A stretch of DNA of 64,000 nucleotides from Streptomyces fragilis. Lineage in GTDB: Bacteria; Actinomycetota; Actinomycetes; Streptomycetales; Streptomycetaceae. Location of the stretch: NCBI RefSeq assembly GCF_003112515.1, contig NZ_BEVZ01000003.1, forward strand, positions 62,001 through 126,000, written 5' to 3'. Both the position numbers and the translations under genes were made by a program. The notes beneath the pieces are model-generated. The model saw only the letters and a list, made by a program, of their open reading frames with translations. It did no database searches and was not told the DNA's origin. Below are positions 17,145-24,792 of the stretch, in pieces (the stretch's first letter is position 1; every line of letters starts with the position of its first letter).

Positions 17145-17945
17145 CTAGTGGATCTCCCGCACCACCACGTCGAGCGCCCACGGCTTCCCCGCCTTCGCGG
17201 GAGGCTCCGCCTCCACCGTGTGGCCGAGGTCCCGCAGCGCCTCCACCAGCTCCGCCGGGTCCTCCGGATCCGCGCCGCCGGTCAGCAGGGCGCGGACGAT
17301 CCGCCCCTTGGTGGCCTTGTTGAAGTGGCTCACCACCGAGCGCTTCTCCACGCCGTCCACCAGCTGCGCGTGCAGCACCCGCACCGTGGCGGTCCGCCCC
17401 GCGACCTCGCCCTTGGGCTTCCAGGCCGCCGCGTAAGCCGAGGACCGCAAATCCAGCACCAGCCCGTCCCCGGCGGCCTCGGGCATCGCCTGGGCCATCG
17501 GCCCCCGCCAGTGCGCGGCCAGCGCGCCCGTACCCGGCAGTTTCACGCCCATGGAACACCGGTAGGACGGGATGGCGTCGGCCACCCCGACCGCGCCCCA
17601 CAGCCCGGAGAACACCAGCAGCTGCCGCGCGGCCCGCGCCCGGGCGGCGTCGTCCAGCTCGTTGAGCCCCAGCGCGTCGTACAGCACGCCCGTGTAGATC
17701 TCCCCGGCCGGCCGTGCCCCCGCCGTCGGCAGCCCGGCGTTCTTGGCGACCTCCCCGCGCAGCCCCTCGCTCAGCCCGAGCACCTCACGGGCCTTCTCCT
17801 CGTCGCCGGAGCACAGCTCCACCAGCTCCTCCAGCACCGCCCGCCGGGCCCCGTTCAGCGCGGGCAGCGACAACGACTCCAGCCGCACCGGGGCGCCGTC
17901 ACCGGACGGCGCCTTGCCTTCGGAGGGGGGCAGCAGGACGAGCAC
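17145..17945 (-). CDS. yaaA: YaaA-family peroxide stress protein
   Basis: 266 residues. It carries the family signatures LVLLPPSEGKAP at the N terminus and VVSHFNKATKGRIVRALL near residue 210; the basic N-K-x-x-K-G-R segment is the DNA-binding-like motif of the DUF328 fold. E. coli YaaA lowers free iron during hydrogen peroxide stress. The gene is convergent with the RNase H gene (30 bp apart) and divergent from the Uma2 gene. ATG 17945 gives a normal-length protein. Confidence 0.9.
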   Translation of the reverse strand: MLVLLPPSEGKAPSGDGAPVRLESLSLPALNGARRAVLEELVELCSGDEEKAREVLGLSEGLRGEVAKNAGLPTAGARPAGEIYTGVLYDALGLNELDDAARARAARQLLVFSGLWGAVGVADAIPSYRCSMGVKLPGTGALAAHWRGPMAQAMPEAAGDGLVLDLRSSAYAAAWKPKGEVAGRTATVRVLHAQLVDGVEKRSVVSHFNKATKGRIVRALLTGGADPEDPAELVEALRDLGHTVEAEPPAKAGKPWALDVVVREIH

Positions 17946-18037
17946 GGGAGACTCCTTCGGGGGTTGTGGAACCCAGCCAGCCTACGACGCGCGACCCGCG
18001 CCGCGATCCGTGGTGCGGGGCTGCCGCCGTGTGCCAC

Positions 18038-18060
18038 GATCGAGGTAAAGCACCTCGATC
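18038..18060. promoter_or_regulatory. Perfect inverted repeat between divergent genes
   Basis: GATCGAGGT (18038-18046) and ACCTCGATC (18052-18060) form 9-bp perfect arms around AAAGC. The element lies 60 bp upstream of the Uma2 gene and about 90 bp from the yaaA start. It could be an operator or an mRNA hairpin. Confidence 0.4.
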
Positions 18061-18119
18061 TCCTGGACGGTGATCAGCGCATGTCCGACTCTGGTGAGCG
18101 ACCGAACGGAGGGCGTGAC

Positions 18120-18698
18120 ATGACCGCCATGGCACACGAGCCGCTCACGCACAGTGACGTCGTGCTCGAAGGCTTCCTCGCCCTGGACACCCCGGAGGGC
18201 TTCCGGGCAGAGCTGATCGAGGGGGAGATCGTCGTGACGCCACCGCCCGACGGGGAGCACGAGGATTACATCGACCTGATCCTCACGCAGGTGAAGGCGC
18301 ATTCACGCACGTCCATGCAGTTCTCCGGGCACAAAGGGCTGAAGCTCGACAGCGGCGGAGCCTGTCCGAAGAACTACGCGATCCCGGACGCGACCTTCGC
18401 GCCGGCATCGCTCCGCCTGTTCCGCGGAGCCGACCCCTGGATGCCGTGCGAGGGTGTGGCCATGGTCGTCGAGGTGACCTCGACCCGCGCCGTGGCGAAC
18501 AGGGAGTCCAAGCGGCGCTGCTACGCCCGCGGAGGCATCCCCCTCTACCTGCTCGTGGACCGGGACTCCTCCTCGCTGACCCTGTTCAGCGACCCCGAGG
18601 GTGACGACTACCTGCAGGCGCGCAAGGGCCCCTTCGGCAACCCCATGCCGCTACCCGAACCGTTCGGCTTCGAGCTCGACACCTCCGAGTTCCTCTGA
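18120..18698 (+). CDS. Uma2-family (PD-(D/E)xK-fold) protein
   Basis: 192 residues from ATG 18120, selected by GGAGG at 18107-18111. The restriction-endonuclease-like core is visible: ELIEGEIVVTPPPDGEHE, PDATFA, and VVEVTSTRAVANRESKRRCYARGGIPLYLLVD. These are the D...ExT...K residues and the Y-x-x-x-G-I-P-x-Y-x-L-V-D signature of DUF820/Uma2 proteins. They are very numerous in Streptomyces and their target is unknown. Isolated gene; DNA cleavage has not been generally demonstrated for the family. Confidence 0.88.
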   Translation: MTAMAHEPLTHSDVVLEGFLALDTPEGFRAELIEGEIVVTPPPDGEHEDYIDLILTQVKAHSRTSMQFSGHKGLKLDSGGACPKNYAIPDATFAPASLRLFRGADPWMPCEGVAMVVEVTSTRAVANRESKRRCYARGGIPLYLLVDRDSSSLTLFSDPEGDDYLQARKGPFGNPMPLPEPFGFELDTSEFL

Positions 18699-18731
18699 CC
18701 CCGCCGGGTCGGGCGGCCCGCCCGGGCCCGG

Positions 18732-18737
18732 TAGCAT
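18732..18737 (+). promoter_or_regulatory. -10 box of rnpB
   Basis: TAGCAT fits the vegetative TAnnnT consensus and ends about 9 nt before the predicted 5' end of RNase P RNA. No convincing -35 hexamer is visible at 16-18 bp. Confidence 0.45.
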
Positions 18738-18746
18738 GGTGCCCAC

Positions 18747-19163
18747 GGCAGACGAGCCGGGCGGGCGGCCGCGTGAGTGCCTCAGGGCGCTCCCGAGGAA
18801 CGTCCGGGCTCCACAGGGCAGGGTGGTGGCTAACGGCCACCCGGGGTGACCCGCGGGACAGTGCCACAGAAAGCAGACCGCCGGGGACCTCGGTCCTCGG
18901 TAAGGGTGAAACGGTGGTGTAAGAGACCACCAGTGCCCAGGGTGACCTGGGCAGCTAGGTAAACCCCACCTGGAGCAAGGTCAAGAGGGGCATCCTCCGC
19001 GAGGAGGGCGCCCTGCGCGGACGATCGAGGGCGGCCCGCCCGATGTCCGCGGGTAGACCGCTGGAGGCCGGTGGCAACGCCGGTCGTAGATGGATGGCCG
19101 TCGCCGACGGGACCGCGAGGCCCCGTCGGAACAGAACCCGGCGTACAGCCCGACTCGTCTGCC
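18747..19163 (+). ncRNA. rnpB: RNase P RNA, bacterial type A
   Basis: The universally conserved cores are visible: GAGGAACGTCCGGGCTCC and CAGGGCAGGGTGGTGGCTAA near the 5' part, ACAGAAAGCAGACCGCC, GGTAAGGGTGAAACGGTGG, AGAGACCACCAG, and ACAGAACCCGGCGTACAGCC near the 3' end. The P1 helix pairs GGCAGACGAG at the 5' end with CTCGTCTGCC at the 3' end, which sets the limits. The RNA is the catalytic subunit that matures tRNA 5' ends. Confidence 0.97.
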
Positions 19164-19251
19164 CCCGGGCTTCCGCCGGATCGGGTGAAGACTCCGTCAG
19201 CGCCGTCCGCATCGCCTGATCGGTGACATGCACATGGGATTAGATGGGTGC

Positions 19252-20250
19252 ATGTCTTCCACCAGCAACAAGCAGTCGCAGGCCTTAGAGCCGCGTGTCC
19301 TGCTCGCCGCTTCCGTCACCGTCTTCCTGTGGGCCTCCGCCTTCGTGTCGATCCGCGCGTGCGCCGACTACTTCTCCCCCGGGGCGCTGGCCCTGGGCAG
19401 GCTCCTGTCGGGTGCCGTCGTCCTGGTGTGCGTCCTCCTGGCCACCAGGGGAGGGCTGCCGTCGCGCAAGGCCTGGCCGGGCATCGCGTGTTCGGGCGTG
19501 CTCTGGTTCGGCGGCTACATGGTGCTGCTGAACTGGGGCGAGCAACTGGTCGACGCCGGGACCGCGGCGATGGTGGTCAACATCGGGCCGCTCGTCATCG
19601 CGCTGCTCGGCGGCTGGCTGCTCAAGGAGGGGTTCCCGCCGATGCTGCTGGCGGGGATGGCCGTGTCGTTCGCCGGCGCGGTGGTGGTCGGTCTCTCCAT
19701 GTCGGGGGAGGGGAAGTCCTCGACCCTGGGCGTGCTGCTCTGCCTGCTGGCGGCCCTCGCCTACGGCGGCGGTGTGGTGTCCCAGAAGCCGGCGTTGAAG
19801 CACGCCACCCCCATGCAGGTCACCACCTTCGGCTGTCTGATCGGCGCGGTCGTCTGCCTGCCGTTCGCCGGCCAGTTGCTGGGGGACCTGGCCACGGCGC
19901 CCGCCACGGCCACCCTGAACATGGTCTACCTGGGGGTCTTCCCGACGGCGCTGGCCTTCAGCACCTGGGCCTACGCGCTGTCGCGGATCAGCGCGGGCTC
20001 GCTGGGGGCCACCACCTACGCGGTGCCCGCGGTCGTGGTGCTGATCTCGTGGATCGCCCTGGACGAGGTGCCCGGCTGGCTCACCCTGCTCGGCGGCGCG
20101 GTGTGCCTGGCGGGTGTGGCCGTCTCCCGGATGCGACGACCCGCGGGACGGGCCCCGGCCGCGGCGGCCGCGGCGACGCCGGAGGTGGCGGGCGAAGCGG
20201 GCGCCGAAGGCACGGAACCGGACGGGGTGCGCACCGACTCCGGGCGCTGA
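19252..20250 (+). CDS. DMT-family (EamA) transporter with a TTA codon
   Basis: 332 residues from ATG 19252. Ten hydrophobic helices are arranged as two EamA repeats (VLLAASVTVFLWASAFVSIRA opens the first, LGVLLCLLAALAYGGGVVSQK the second). An Ala/Glu-rich cytoplasmic tail begins near residue 290. Codon 12 (19285-19287) is TTA, the rare leucine codon read by bldA tRNA in Streptomyces, so translation is probably delayed to development. An ATG at 19228 is an alternative start, but 19252 has a TTAGAT-like box just upstream. The substrate (amino acid or drug-like metabolite) is unknown. Confidence 0.87.
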   Translation: MSSTSNKQSQALEPRVLLAASVTVFLWASAFVSIRACADYFSPGALALGRLLSGAVVLVCVLLATRGGLPSRKAWPGIACSGVLWFGGYMVLLNWGEQLVDAGTAAMVVNIGPLVIALLGGWLLKEGFPPMLLAGMAVSFAGAVVVGLSMSGEGKSSTLGVLLCLLAALAYGGGVVSQKPALKHATPMQVTTFGCLIGAVVCLPFAGQLLGDLATAPATATLNMVYLGVFPTALAFSTWAYALSRISAGSLGATTYAVPAVVVLISWIALDEVPGWLTLLGGAVCLAGVAVSRMRRPAGRAPAAAAAATPEVAGEAGAEGTEPDGVRTDSGR

Positions 20251-20259
20251 CCCGTCCCG

Positions 20260-20330
20260 AAGCACACCGACCCTGAGCACACCGACCCTGAAGTACACCG
20301 GCCCGAAGTACACCGGTCCGCAGTACACCG
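20260..20330 (+). repeat. Short degenerate tandem repeats
   Basis: Five copies of a 12- to 15-bp unit (A-G-[CT]-ACACCG-[AG]-CCC-type) occupy the space between the transporter stop and the terminator hairpin. No function is evident. Confidence 0.5.
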
Positions 20331-20366
20331 AAGGCGCGTCCCGGAGAACGTTCCGGGACGCGCCTT
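20331..20366. terminator. Strong bidirectional terminator
   Basis: AAGGCGCGTCCCGGA and its exact complement TCCGGGACGCGCCTT flank a short loop between the convergent transporter and LuxR-type regulator genes. Confidence 0.85.
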
Positions 20367-20399
20367 CCGCGTGCGCGCGCAGACCGCCGGGCGGCGGAG

Positions 20400-21248
20400 T
20401 CAGACGACGATCTCGGTCTCGTTGCGGCCCAGCAGATAGCCGAGCTGGACCCGGGTGTCCGCCCCCAGTTGCTGTTTCAGCGCGGCGATGTGGCCCTGCA
20501 GGGACCGCTCGCTGATGCCCAGGCGGCGGGCGATGCGCTTGTCGGAGTAGCCGGCCACGAGCAGACTGCTGATCGAGTCGCGCAGCGACGGGATGACCTC
20601 CCTCGCGGCCACGGAGGCGTGCAGCGGGACGAAGGGGAACTCCTTGGCCCGGTCCCAGGAGCGCTCGAAGGTGTCCCTCAGGAACCGCACAATCGCGGTT
20701 TCCCGAATGGCGAGACCCGTGGTGCGGCTCTCGTTCGCCGAAATGAATGCCACGGCGTCGTCGACGATGATCAGGCGGTCGAAGAATTCGGCGAGAGTTC
20801 GCACGCGCACCCCGAACTCCGTCACCGCCCTGACGTATTGCTTGGTCGTTTCGTCGAAACGGGTCGTGTGCTGATACAGGGTCCGCATGGAGACGCCCGC
20901 CTCGATGTGCCTGCGGACCGACTCCAGCGCCTTGTCCAGGACCGGTCCGGGGCGCGGACCGTCCGGCTGAGCAGTGAGGATCTCCCTGCGGGCGCCCGCC
21001 AGGGCCGCCCCGATCGCCTCGTTGATGGCGTCCAGCCCGTGCAGGTACGCGATCGCGGGCACGGCCTGGGCGGGTTCCGGAGGGGGCGGCGGCGTCACCG
21101 GATCGGCGGCGGGCCTCGCCTCGGCAAGCCGGGACAGAACGCTCAACTGCTCCGCGATGGACCGCACCGCGGTCTCAAGGTCCTCCCGGCCGGCGGACGG
21201 GTCGGGATCGCTCTGTGCCGATAAGTCCCTGTCTGCGCCTTCCGTCAC
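20400..21248 (-). CDS. LuxR-type regulator with TrmB-like sensor domain
   Basis: 282 residues from ATG 21248. The N-terminal 65 residues are acidic and Pro-rich. The middle (about 70-205) resembles the phospholipase-D-like effector domain of TrmB-type regulators (IAYLHGLDAINEAIGAALAGARREILTA is visible in part). The C terminus is a LuxR-type helix-turn-helix (LLVAGYSDKRIARRLGISER, with a recognition helix SERSLQGHIAALKQQL). It is divergent from the first gene of the biosynthetic cluster. The 240-bp divergent region holds a 20-bp palindrome, a likely binding site. A pathway-specific regulator is the best inference; the ligand is unknown. Confidence 0.85.
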   Translation of the reverse strand: MTEGADRDLSAQSDPDPSAGREDLETAVRSIAEQLSVLSRLAEARPAADPVTPPPPPEPAQAVPAIAYLHGLDAINEAIGAALAGARREILTAQPDGPRPGPVLDKALESVRRHIEAGVSMRTLYQHTTRFDETTKQYVRAVTEFGVRVRTLAEFFDRLIIVDDAVAFISANESRTTGLAIRETAIVRFLRDTFERSWDRAKEFPFVPLHASVAAREVIPSLRDSISSLLVAGYSDKRIARRLGISERSLQGHIAALKQQLGADTRVQLGYLLGRNETEIVV

Positions 21249-21342
21249 GTCGCGCTCCTCTCGCGGGGTGCCCGGATTGCCTGTCTTCTCATGGTTTGGA
21301 TGCCTCGGGTTCCAGCAGTGCGGATACCTGAGTCATCTTAGG

Positions 21343-21393
21343 GCTCCGATTCCTTGCCGCGGCAAGGAAGAGTGATCCGTGCGGGATCGGAGC
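21343..21393. promoter_or_regulatory. Nested palindromes in the divergent promoter of the cluster
   Basis: A 20-bp perfect palindrome spans 21350-21369 (half-site TTCCTTGCCG). An outer inverted repeat, GCTCCGAT (21343-21350) and ATCGGAGC (21386-21393), brackets it. Its symmetry suits a dimeric LuxR-type regulator, and the adjacent divergent gene encodes one. Confidence 0.6.
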
Positions 21394-21489
21394 GGACCTG
21401 GAGCAGCCGATTCCGTAATCGATTCGCATTCGCGTCGCCCTCGTCGGCCTTTATTCGTTCGGCTTTCCAAAAGAGAGGATCGGACTGTC

Positions 21490-21774
21490 ATGCCCGAAAA
21501 CAAGAGCGCCTTCCGGACACAGTCGAGCCGCACGTCCAGCACCCGCACGCCCGCCGCCCGCACTTTCACGGTGCGCAGAACCCTCGCCGCGGCCGCCCTG
21601 CTCGCCGCGTCGGTCTTCGCCGCGGTCACCCCGGCGCTCTCCACGGTCCTGGCCGACGGCGAGCCCCTCGGGGACGTCGGCTGGAACCGGAAGGGCGCCG
21701 TGACGGCCGGCTCCCTCGACGACGTCGGCTGGAACGGCCCCACCCCGCTCCCCACCCCCGTCCCCTCCCCCTGA
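21490..21774 (+). CDS. Small secreted peptide with duplicated DVGWN motif
   Basis: 94 residues from ATG 21490, with AGAGAGGA ribosome site. The N-terminal 28 residues are Ser/Thr/Arg-rich, followed by a signal sequence (RRTLAAAALLAASVFAAVTPALSTVLA). The predicted exported part is only about 40 residues and contains the near-duplicate motifs LGDVGWNRKG and LDDVGWNGPT, ending in a Pro-rich tail. It is the first gene transcribed away from the LuxR-type regulator and precedes the thioesterase by 45 bp. No Cys is present, so it is not a disulfide or lanthionine peptide. An extracellular signal or immunity-type peptide is possible; I do not recognise the family. Confidence 0.75.
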   Translation: MPENKSAFRTQSSRTSSTRTPAARTFTVRRTLAAAALLAASVFAAVTPALSTVLADGEPLGDVGWNRKGAVTAGSLDDVGWNGPTPLPTPVPSP

Positions 21775-21819
21775 GCACTCCCCCTCCCCGTCACGAGAGA
21801 GCGAAGGACACACCCCGCG

Positions 21820-22605
21820 ATGAGCACCTCCCCCTGGTTCGTGACCCGACCGGACGCCGCCCCCCGGCCGGCCGTGCGCGTCTACTGCTTCCCCCACGCG
21901 GGCGGCAACGCGAAGTCCTTCCTCGGGTGGCAGGCCGACCTGGCGGGCGAGGCCGAGATCGTCGGCGTCTGCCACCCCGGCCGCGGGCACCGCTTCCGCG
22001 AGGCCCCGCTCGAGCGGGTGCCGGACCTCGCCGACGGCGCGGCCGAGGCCATCGCCGGCACCGACCGCCCCTTCCTCCTCTTCGGTCACAGCTTCGGCGC
22101 CGTCCTCGCCTTCGAGGTGGCCCGGCGCCTGGGACCGTCGGCGGACCTCCGCCACCTCGTCGCCTCCGGCTGCTCCGCCCCGGCCCTGCTGCCGACCCGG
22201 CGCGTGGTGGAGACCGCGCGGCTGGACGGCCCCGCCTTCACGGAGGCGGTCGGCTTCTTCGGCGGACTGCCCCCCGAGGTCGTCGCCGACGAGGCGCTGC
22301 AGGAACTGCTGCTGCCCCACCTGCGCTCCGACTTCCGGACGGTCGCCGGCTACACGTACCGGCCGTCGGCCCCCCTCGACGTCCCGGTGACCCTGATCAA
22401 CGGATCGGACGATCCGCACGTCGACGCCGCCGCCCTCGAGCCCTGGGCGCGGGAGAGCGTCCACCCCCCGGTGCTGCACCAGGTGCCCGGCGGCCACTTC
22501 TACTTCGAGGACGCGCCCGGCCTCGTCACCGACGTCCTGCGTCCACTCGTCCGGGCGGTTGATCAGGGATCGGCCCACCGCGGGGAGCATGTGGAGGTTG
22601 TCTGA
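21820..22605 (+). CDS. Type II thioesterase (alpha/beta hydrolase)
   Basis: 261 residues. The family markers are YCFPHAGGNAKSFLGW near the N terminus, the nucleophile elbow GHSFG with S91, the acidic residue in INGSDDPHV, and the His in VPGGHFYFED. Type II thioesterases remove stalled or wrong acyl groups from carrier proteins. The window's cluster contains three carrier domains (PCP, free ACP, ACP fused to the hydrazine synthetase) that it could proofread. Ribosome site GAGAGCGAAGGA precedes ATG 21820. Confidence 0.92.
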   Translation: MSTSPWFVTRPDAAPRPAVRVYCFPHAGGNAKSFLGWQADLAGEAEIVGVCHPGRGHRFREAPLERVPDLADGAAEAIAGTDRPFLLFGHSFGAVLAFEVARRLGPSADLRHLVASGCSAPALLPTRRVVETARLDGPAFTEAVGFFGGLPPEVVADEALQELLLPHLRSDFRTVAGYTYRPSAPLDVPVTLINGSDDPHVDAAALEPWARESVHPPVLHQVPGGHFYFEDAPGLVTDVLRPLVRAVDQGSAHRGEHVEVV

Positions 22606-22654
22606 ACCCCGCACGCCACCCGTACCGGCGCGAACAGCGCAGAGAGGACCCGCC

Positions 22655-23530
22655 GTGAACCCGGCCTCCACCGACCAGCACCGACGAGCCGTCGCCTTCC
22701 GCCGACTCCACGAAGCGGACGTGCCGTTCGTCGTCCCCAACCCGTGGGACGCGGGCACCGCGCGCATCCTGGGCGCCCTCGGATTCTCCGCGCTCGCCAC
22801 CACCGGCGCCGGGCTCGCCTACAGCAGGGGAGTGCCGGACGGCGAGGGACGGCTCGGCCGGGAGGAGATCCTGGAGAACGCCAGGTGCATCGTCGGGGCG
22901 ACCCCGCTGCCGGTCACCGCCGACCTGGAGAGCGGCTTCGGCGACACCCCGCAGGAGGTGGCCGAGACCGTCCGCCGGGCCGCCGGGGCAGGGCTGGTCG
23001 GCGGCTCCGTCGAGGACTCCACGGGCCGGCCGGGCGACCCCGTCAGGCCACTGGAGGAGGCGGTCGAACGGGTCGCCGCGGCGGTGGAGGCCGCCCGGGG
23101 CCTCGACTTCCCCTTCACCGTCACCGCCAGGGCGGAGAACTTCTTCCAGGGCAGGCCCGACCTGCCGGACACCGTCCGCCGGCTGCAGGCCTACCAGGAG
23201 GCCGGCGCGGACGTCCTCTACGCCCCCGGGCTCCCGGACGCCGGCGCGATCCGCACCGTCTGCTCCGAGGTGGACCGGCCCGTCAACGTGCTGCTGGGGG
23301 CGCCCGCGCTGGCGCTGACCGTCGAGGAGCTGGGCGCGCTGGGAGTCCGCCGCATCAGCGTCGGCTCCGCCATGGCCCGGGCCGCGCTCGGCGCGCTGGT
23401 CCGTGCCGCGCAGGAGATCCGGACCCACGGTTCCTTCACCTTCGGAGCCGACGCACTGCCGTACGCCGAGGTCAACACGATGATGGCGGCCGAGCTCCCG
23501 CCCGGCCCACAGGAGGACCGAACGCCGTGA
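22655..23530 (+). CDS. Isocitrate lyase/PEP mutase-superfamily enzyme
   Basis: 291 residues from GTG 22655 with AGAGAGGA ribosome site. The TIM-barrel signature is clear: FVVPNPWDAGTARIL, TTGAGLAYSRGVPD, VTADLESGFGD and GGSVEDSTG (metal-binding acidic residues). The catalytic segment of true PEP mutases (EDK...NS) is not present, so a phosphonate pathway is not supported. It is closer to the oxaloacetate-decarboxylase/2-methylisocitrate-lyase-like branch that makes or breaks C-C bonds next to a carboxylate. It is co-translated (GTGA overlap) with the KASIII-like gene, so it may supply or trim that enzyme's substrate. Confidence 0.85.
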   Translation: MNPASTDQHRRAVAFRRLHEADVPFVVPNPWDAGTARILGALGFSALATTGAGLAYSRGVPDGEGRLGREEILENARCIVGATPLPVTADLESGFGDTPQEVAETVRRAAGAGLVGGSVEDSTGRPGDPVRPLEEAVERVAAAVEAARGLDFPFTVTARAENFFQGRPDLPDTVRRLQAYQEAGADVLYAPGLPDAGAIRTVCSEVDRPVNVLLGAPALALTVEELGALGVRRISVGSAMARAALGALVRAAQEIRTHGSFTFGADALPYAEVNTMMAAELPPGPQEDRTP

Positions 23531-24792
23531 GCACGCGCATCCCGAACACCCGAAACCAGAGCACCCGGGACCAGGCCCTCCGGGACCAGGGCCCCCGAAA
23601 CCCGAGCACCCGGGACCGGAGCGGGCGGACCCCGAGCGGTCGAACCCCGGGCGCCCCGCCCGACGGCGGACCCGCCGGCCACGGCACGCCGTCCGGCGGA
23701 GCCCCGGCCGGCGGCTCCCCGGCCGGGAGCACCGCACCCGCCGGCGCCCCCGATGCCGGACGCCGGGGCGCGACCGCCTCCTCGCACCTGTCCGGCCCCG
23801 CCTACGTCCTGGGCGAGAAGGAGCTCGACCACACCGTGGTGGAGGACCTCGTCGAGCGGGCCCGCGAGTTCGGCATGCCGCCCCAGGCCGCACTGTGGGG
23901 GTGGGGCACGGTGCGGCGGACCGCCGAGACCCTGCAGAGCCTCGCGGTACGCGCCGGCCTCACGACCCTGCGCACGAGCGGGACGGACCCGTCGGACGTC
24001 GACTGCCTGGTGCTGTGCTCCACCCGCTTCCCGGGCGGTCCGCGCACCCACGGCCGGTTCGTCCAGGAGGTCCTGGACGGTCTCGGACTGGAGAACGCCG
24101 CGTTCACCGGCGTCACGCTCAACCGGTGCACCAACCTGCTGGCCGGCCTGCGCCTGGCCCAGGCGCTGGTGACCTCCGGCCAGCACCGCAAGGTGCTGGT
24201 GGTCACCACCGACCGGGTGACGGACGAGTCGCGGCGCCTGGAGAAGTTCGCCCTCTTCAGCGACGGGGCGGCCTCCGCCCTGGTGAGCGCCGAGCCGCTG
24301 GGGCCGGACGCCTACGAGATCGTCGCCGGCGCCTCGGCCCAGGACCGCAGCGAGCTGGAGTGGACCAACGAGGTCAGCCCGGTGCTCTCCCGCACGGTCA
24401 ACGAACGGATCCTGCACGCCGCCGAGATGAAGATCGGCGACATCGACGCGGTCCTGCACCTGAACCTCTTCAAGCCGCTCGTAGTCCTGAAGGAGCGGCA
24501 GGCCGGGTTCACCAAGGACCAGCTCTGGCTGGACAACATACCGAGGTTCGGCCACTGCTTCGCCGCCGATCCGCTCATCAACCTCGTCGACCGGGCGCAG
24601 AACGGCCAGGTCAAGGACGGCGGGAGCTACCTGCTCGCGGCGAGCGTGCCCGGCGTCCGGATCGGACTCCTGCTGCGCAGGCGGCCGGCCGCCACGGCGC
24701 CCGGCCTCCAGGAACACCACACCCAGGGGACCGCCGGGCCCACGGCCCCGCGACCCGCCACCCAGGCAGACGAGACCGGGGAGTCACGATGA
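23527..24792 (+). CDS. 3-oxoacyl-ACP synthase III-like (thiolase-fold) enzyme with disordered N-terminal extension
   Basis: 421 residues from GTG 23527 (GTGA overlap). The first 90 residues are low complexity (NTRNQSTRDQALRDQG-like repeats, then Gly/Pro/Ala). The thiolase domain then begins. The nucleophile is probably C201 in VTLNRCTNLLAGL, with H311 in DAVLHLNLFKP and N337 or H343 in NIPRFGHCF completing the site. KASIII-type proteins in clusters condense or transfer acyl groups onto CoA/ACP partners, including ester- or amide-forming members. The exact reaction is unknown. It overlaps the next gene by 4 bp. Confidence 0.82.
   Translation: MSTRIPNTRNQSTRDQALRDQGPRNPSTRDRSGRTPSGRTPGAPPDGGPAGHGTPSGGAPAGGSPAGSTAPAGAPDAGRRGATASSHLSGPAYVLGEKELDHTVVEDLVERAREFGMPPQAALWGWGTVRRTAETLQSLAVRAGLTTLRTSGTDPSDVDCLVLCSTRFPGGPRTHGRFVQEVLDGLGLENAAFTGVTLNRCTNLLAGLRLAQALVTSGQHRKVLVVTTDRVTDESRRLEKFALFSDGAASALVSAEPLGPDAYEIVAGASAQDRSELEWTNEVSPVLSRTVNERILHAAEMKIGDIDAVLHLNLFKPLVVLKERQAGFTKDQLWLDNIPRFGHCFAADPLINLVDRAQNGQVKDGGSYLLAASVPGVRIGLLLRRRPAATAPGLQEHHTQGTAGPTAPRPATQADETGESR

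Noticed and set aside
22655..23530. PEP mutase of a phosphonate pathway
   Set aside because: The EDK...NS catalytic segment of true PEP mutases is absent and no phosphonopyruvate decarboxylase or other phosphonate genes are nearby.
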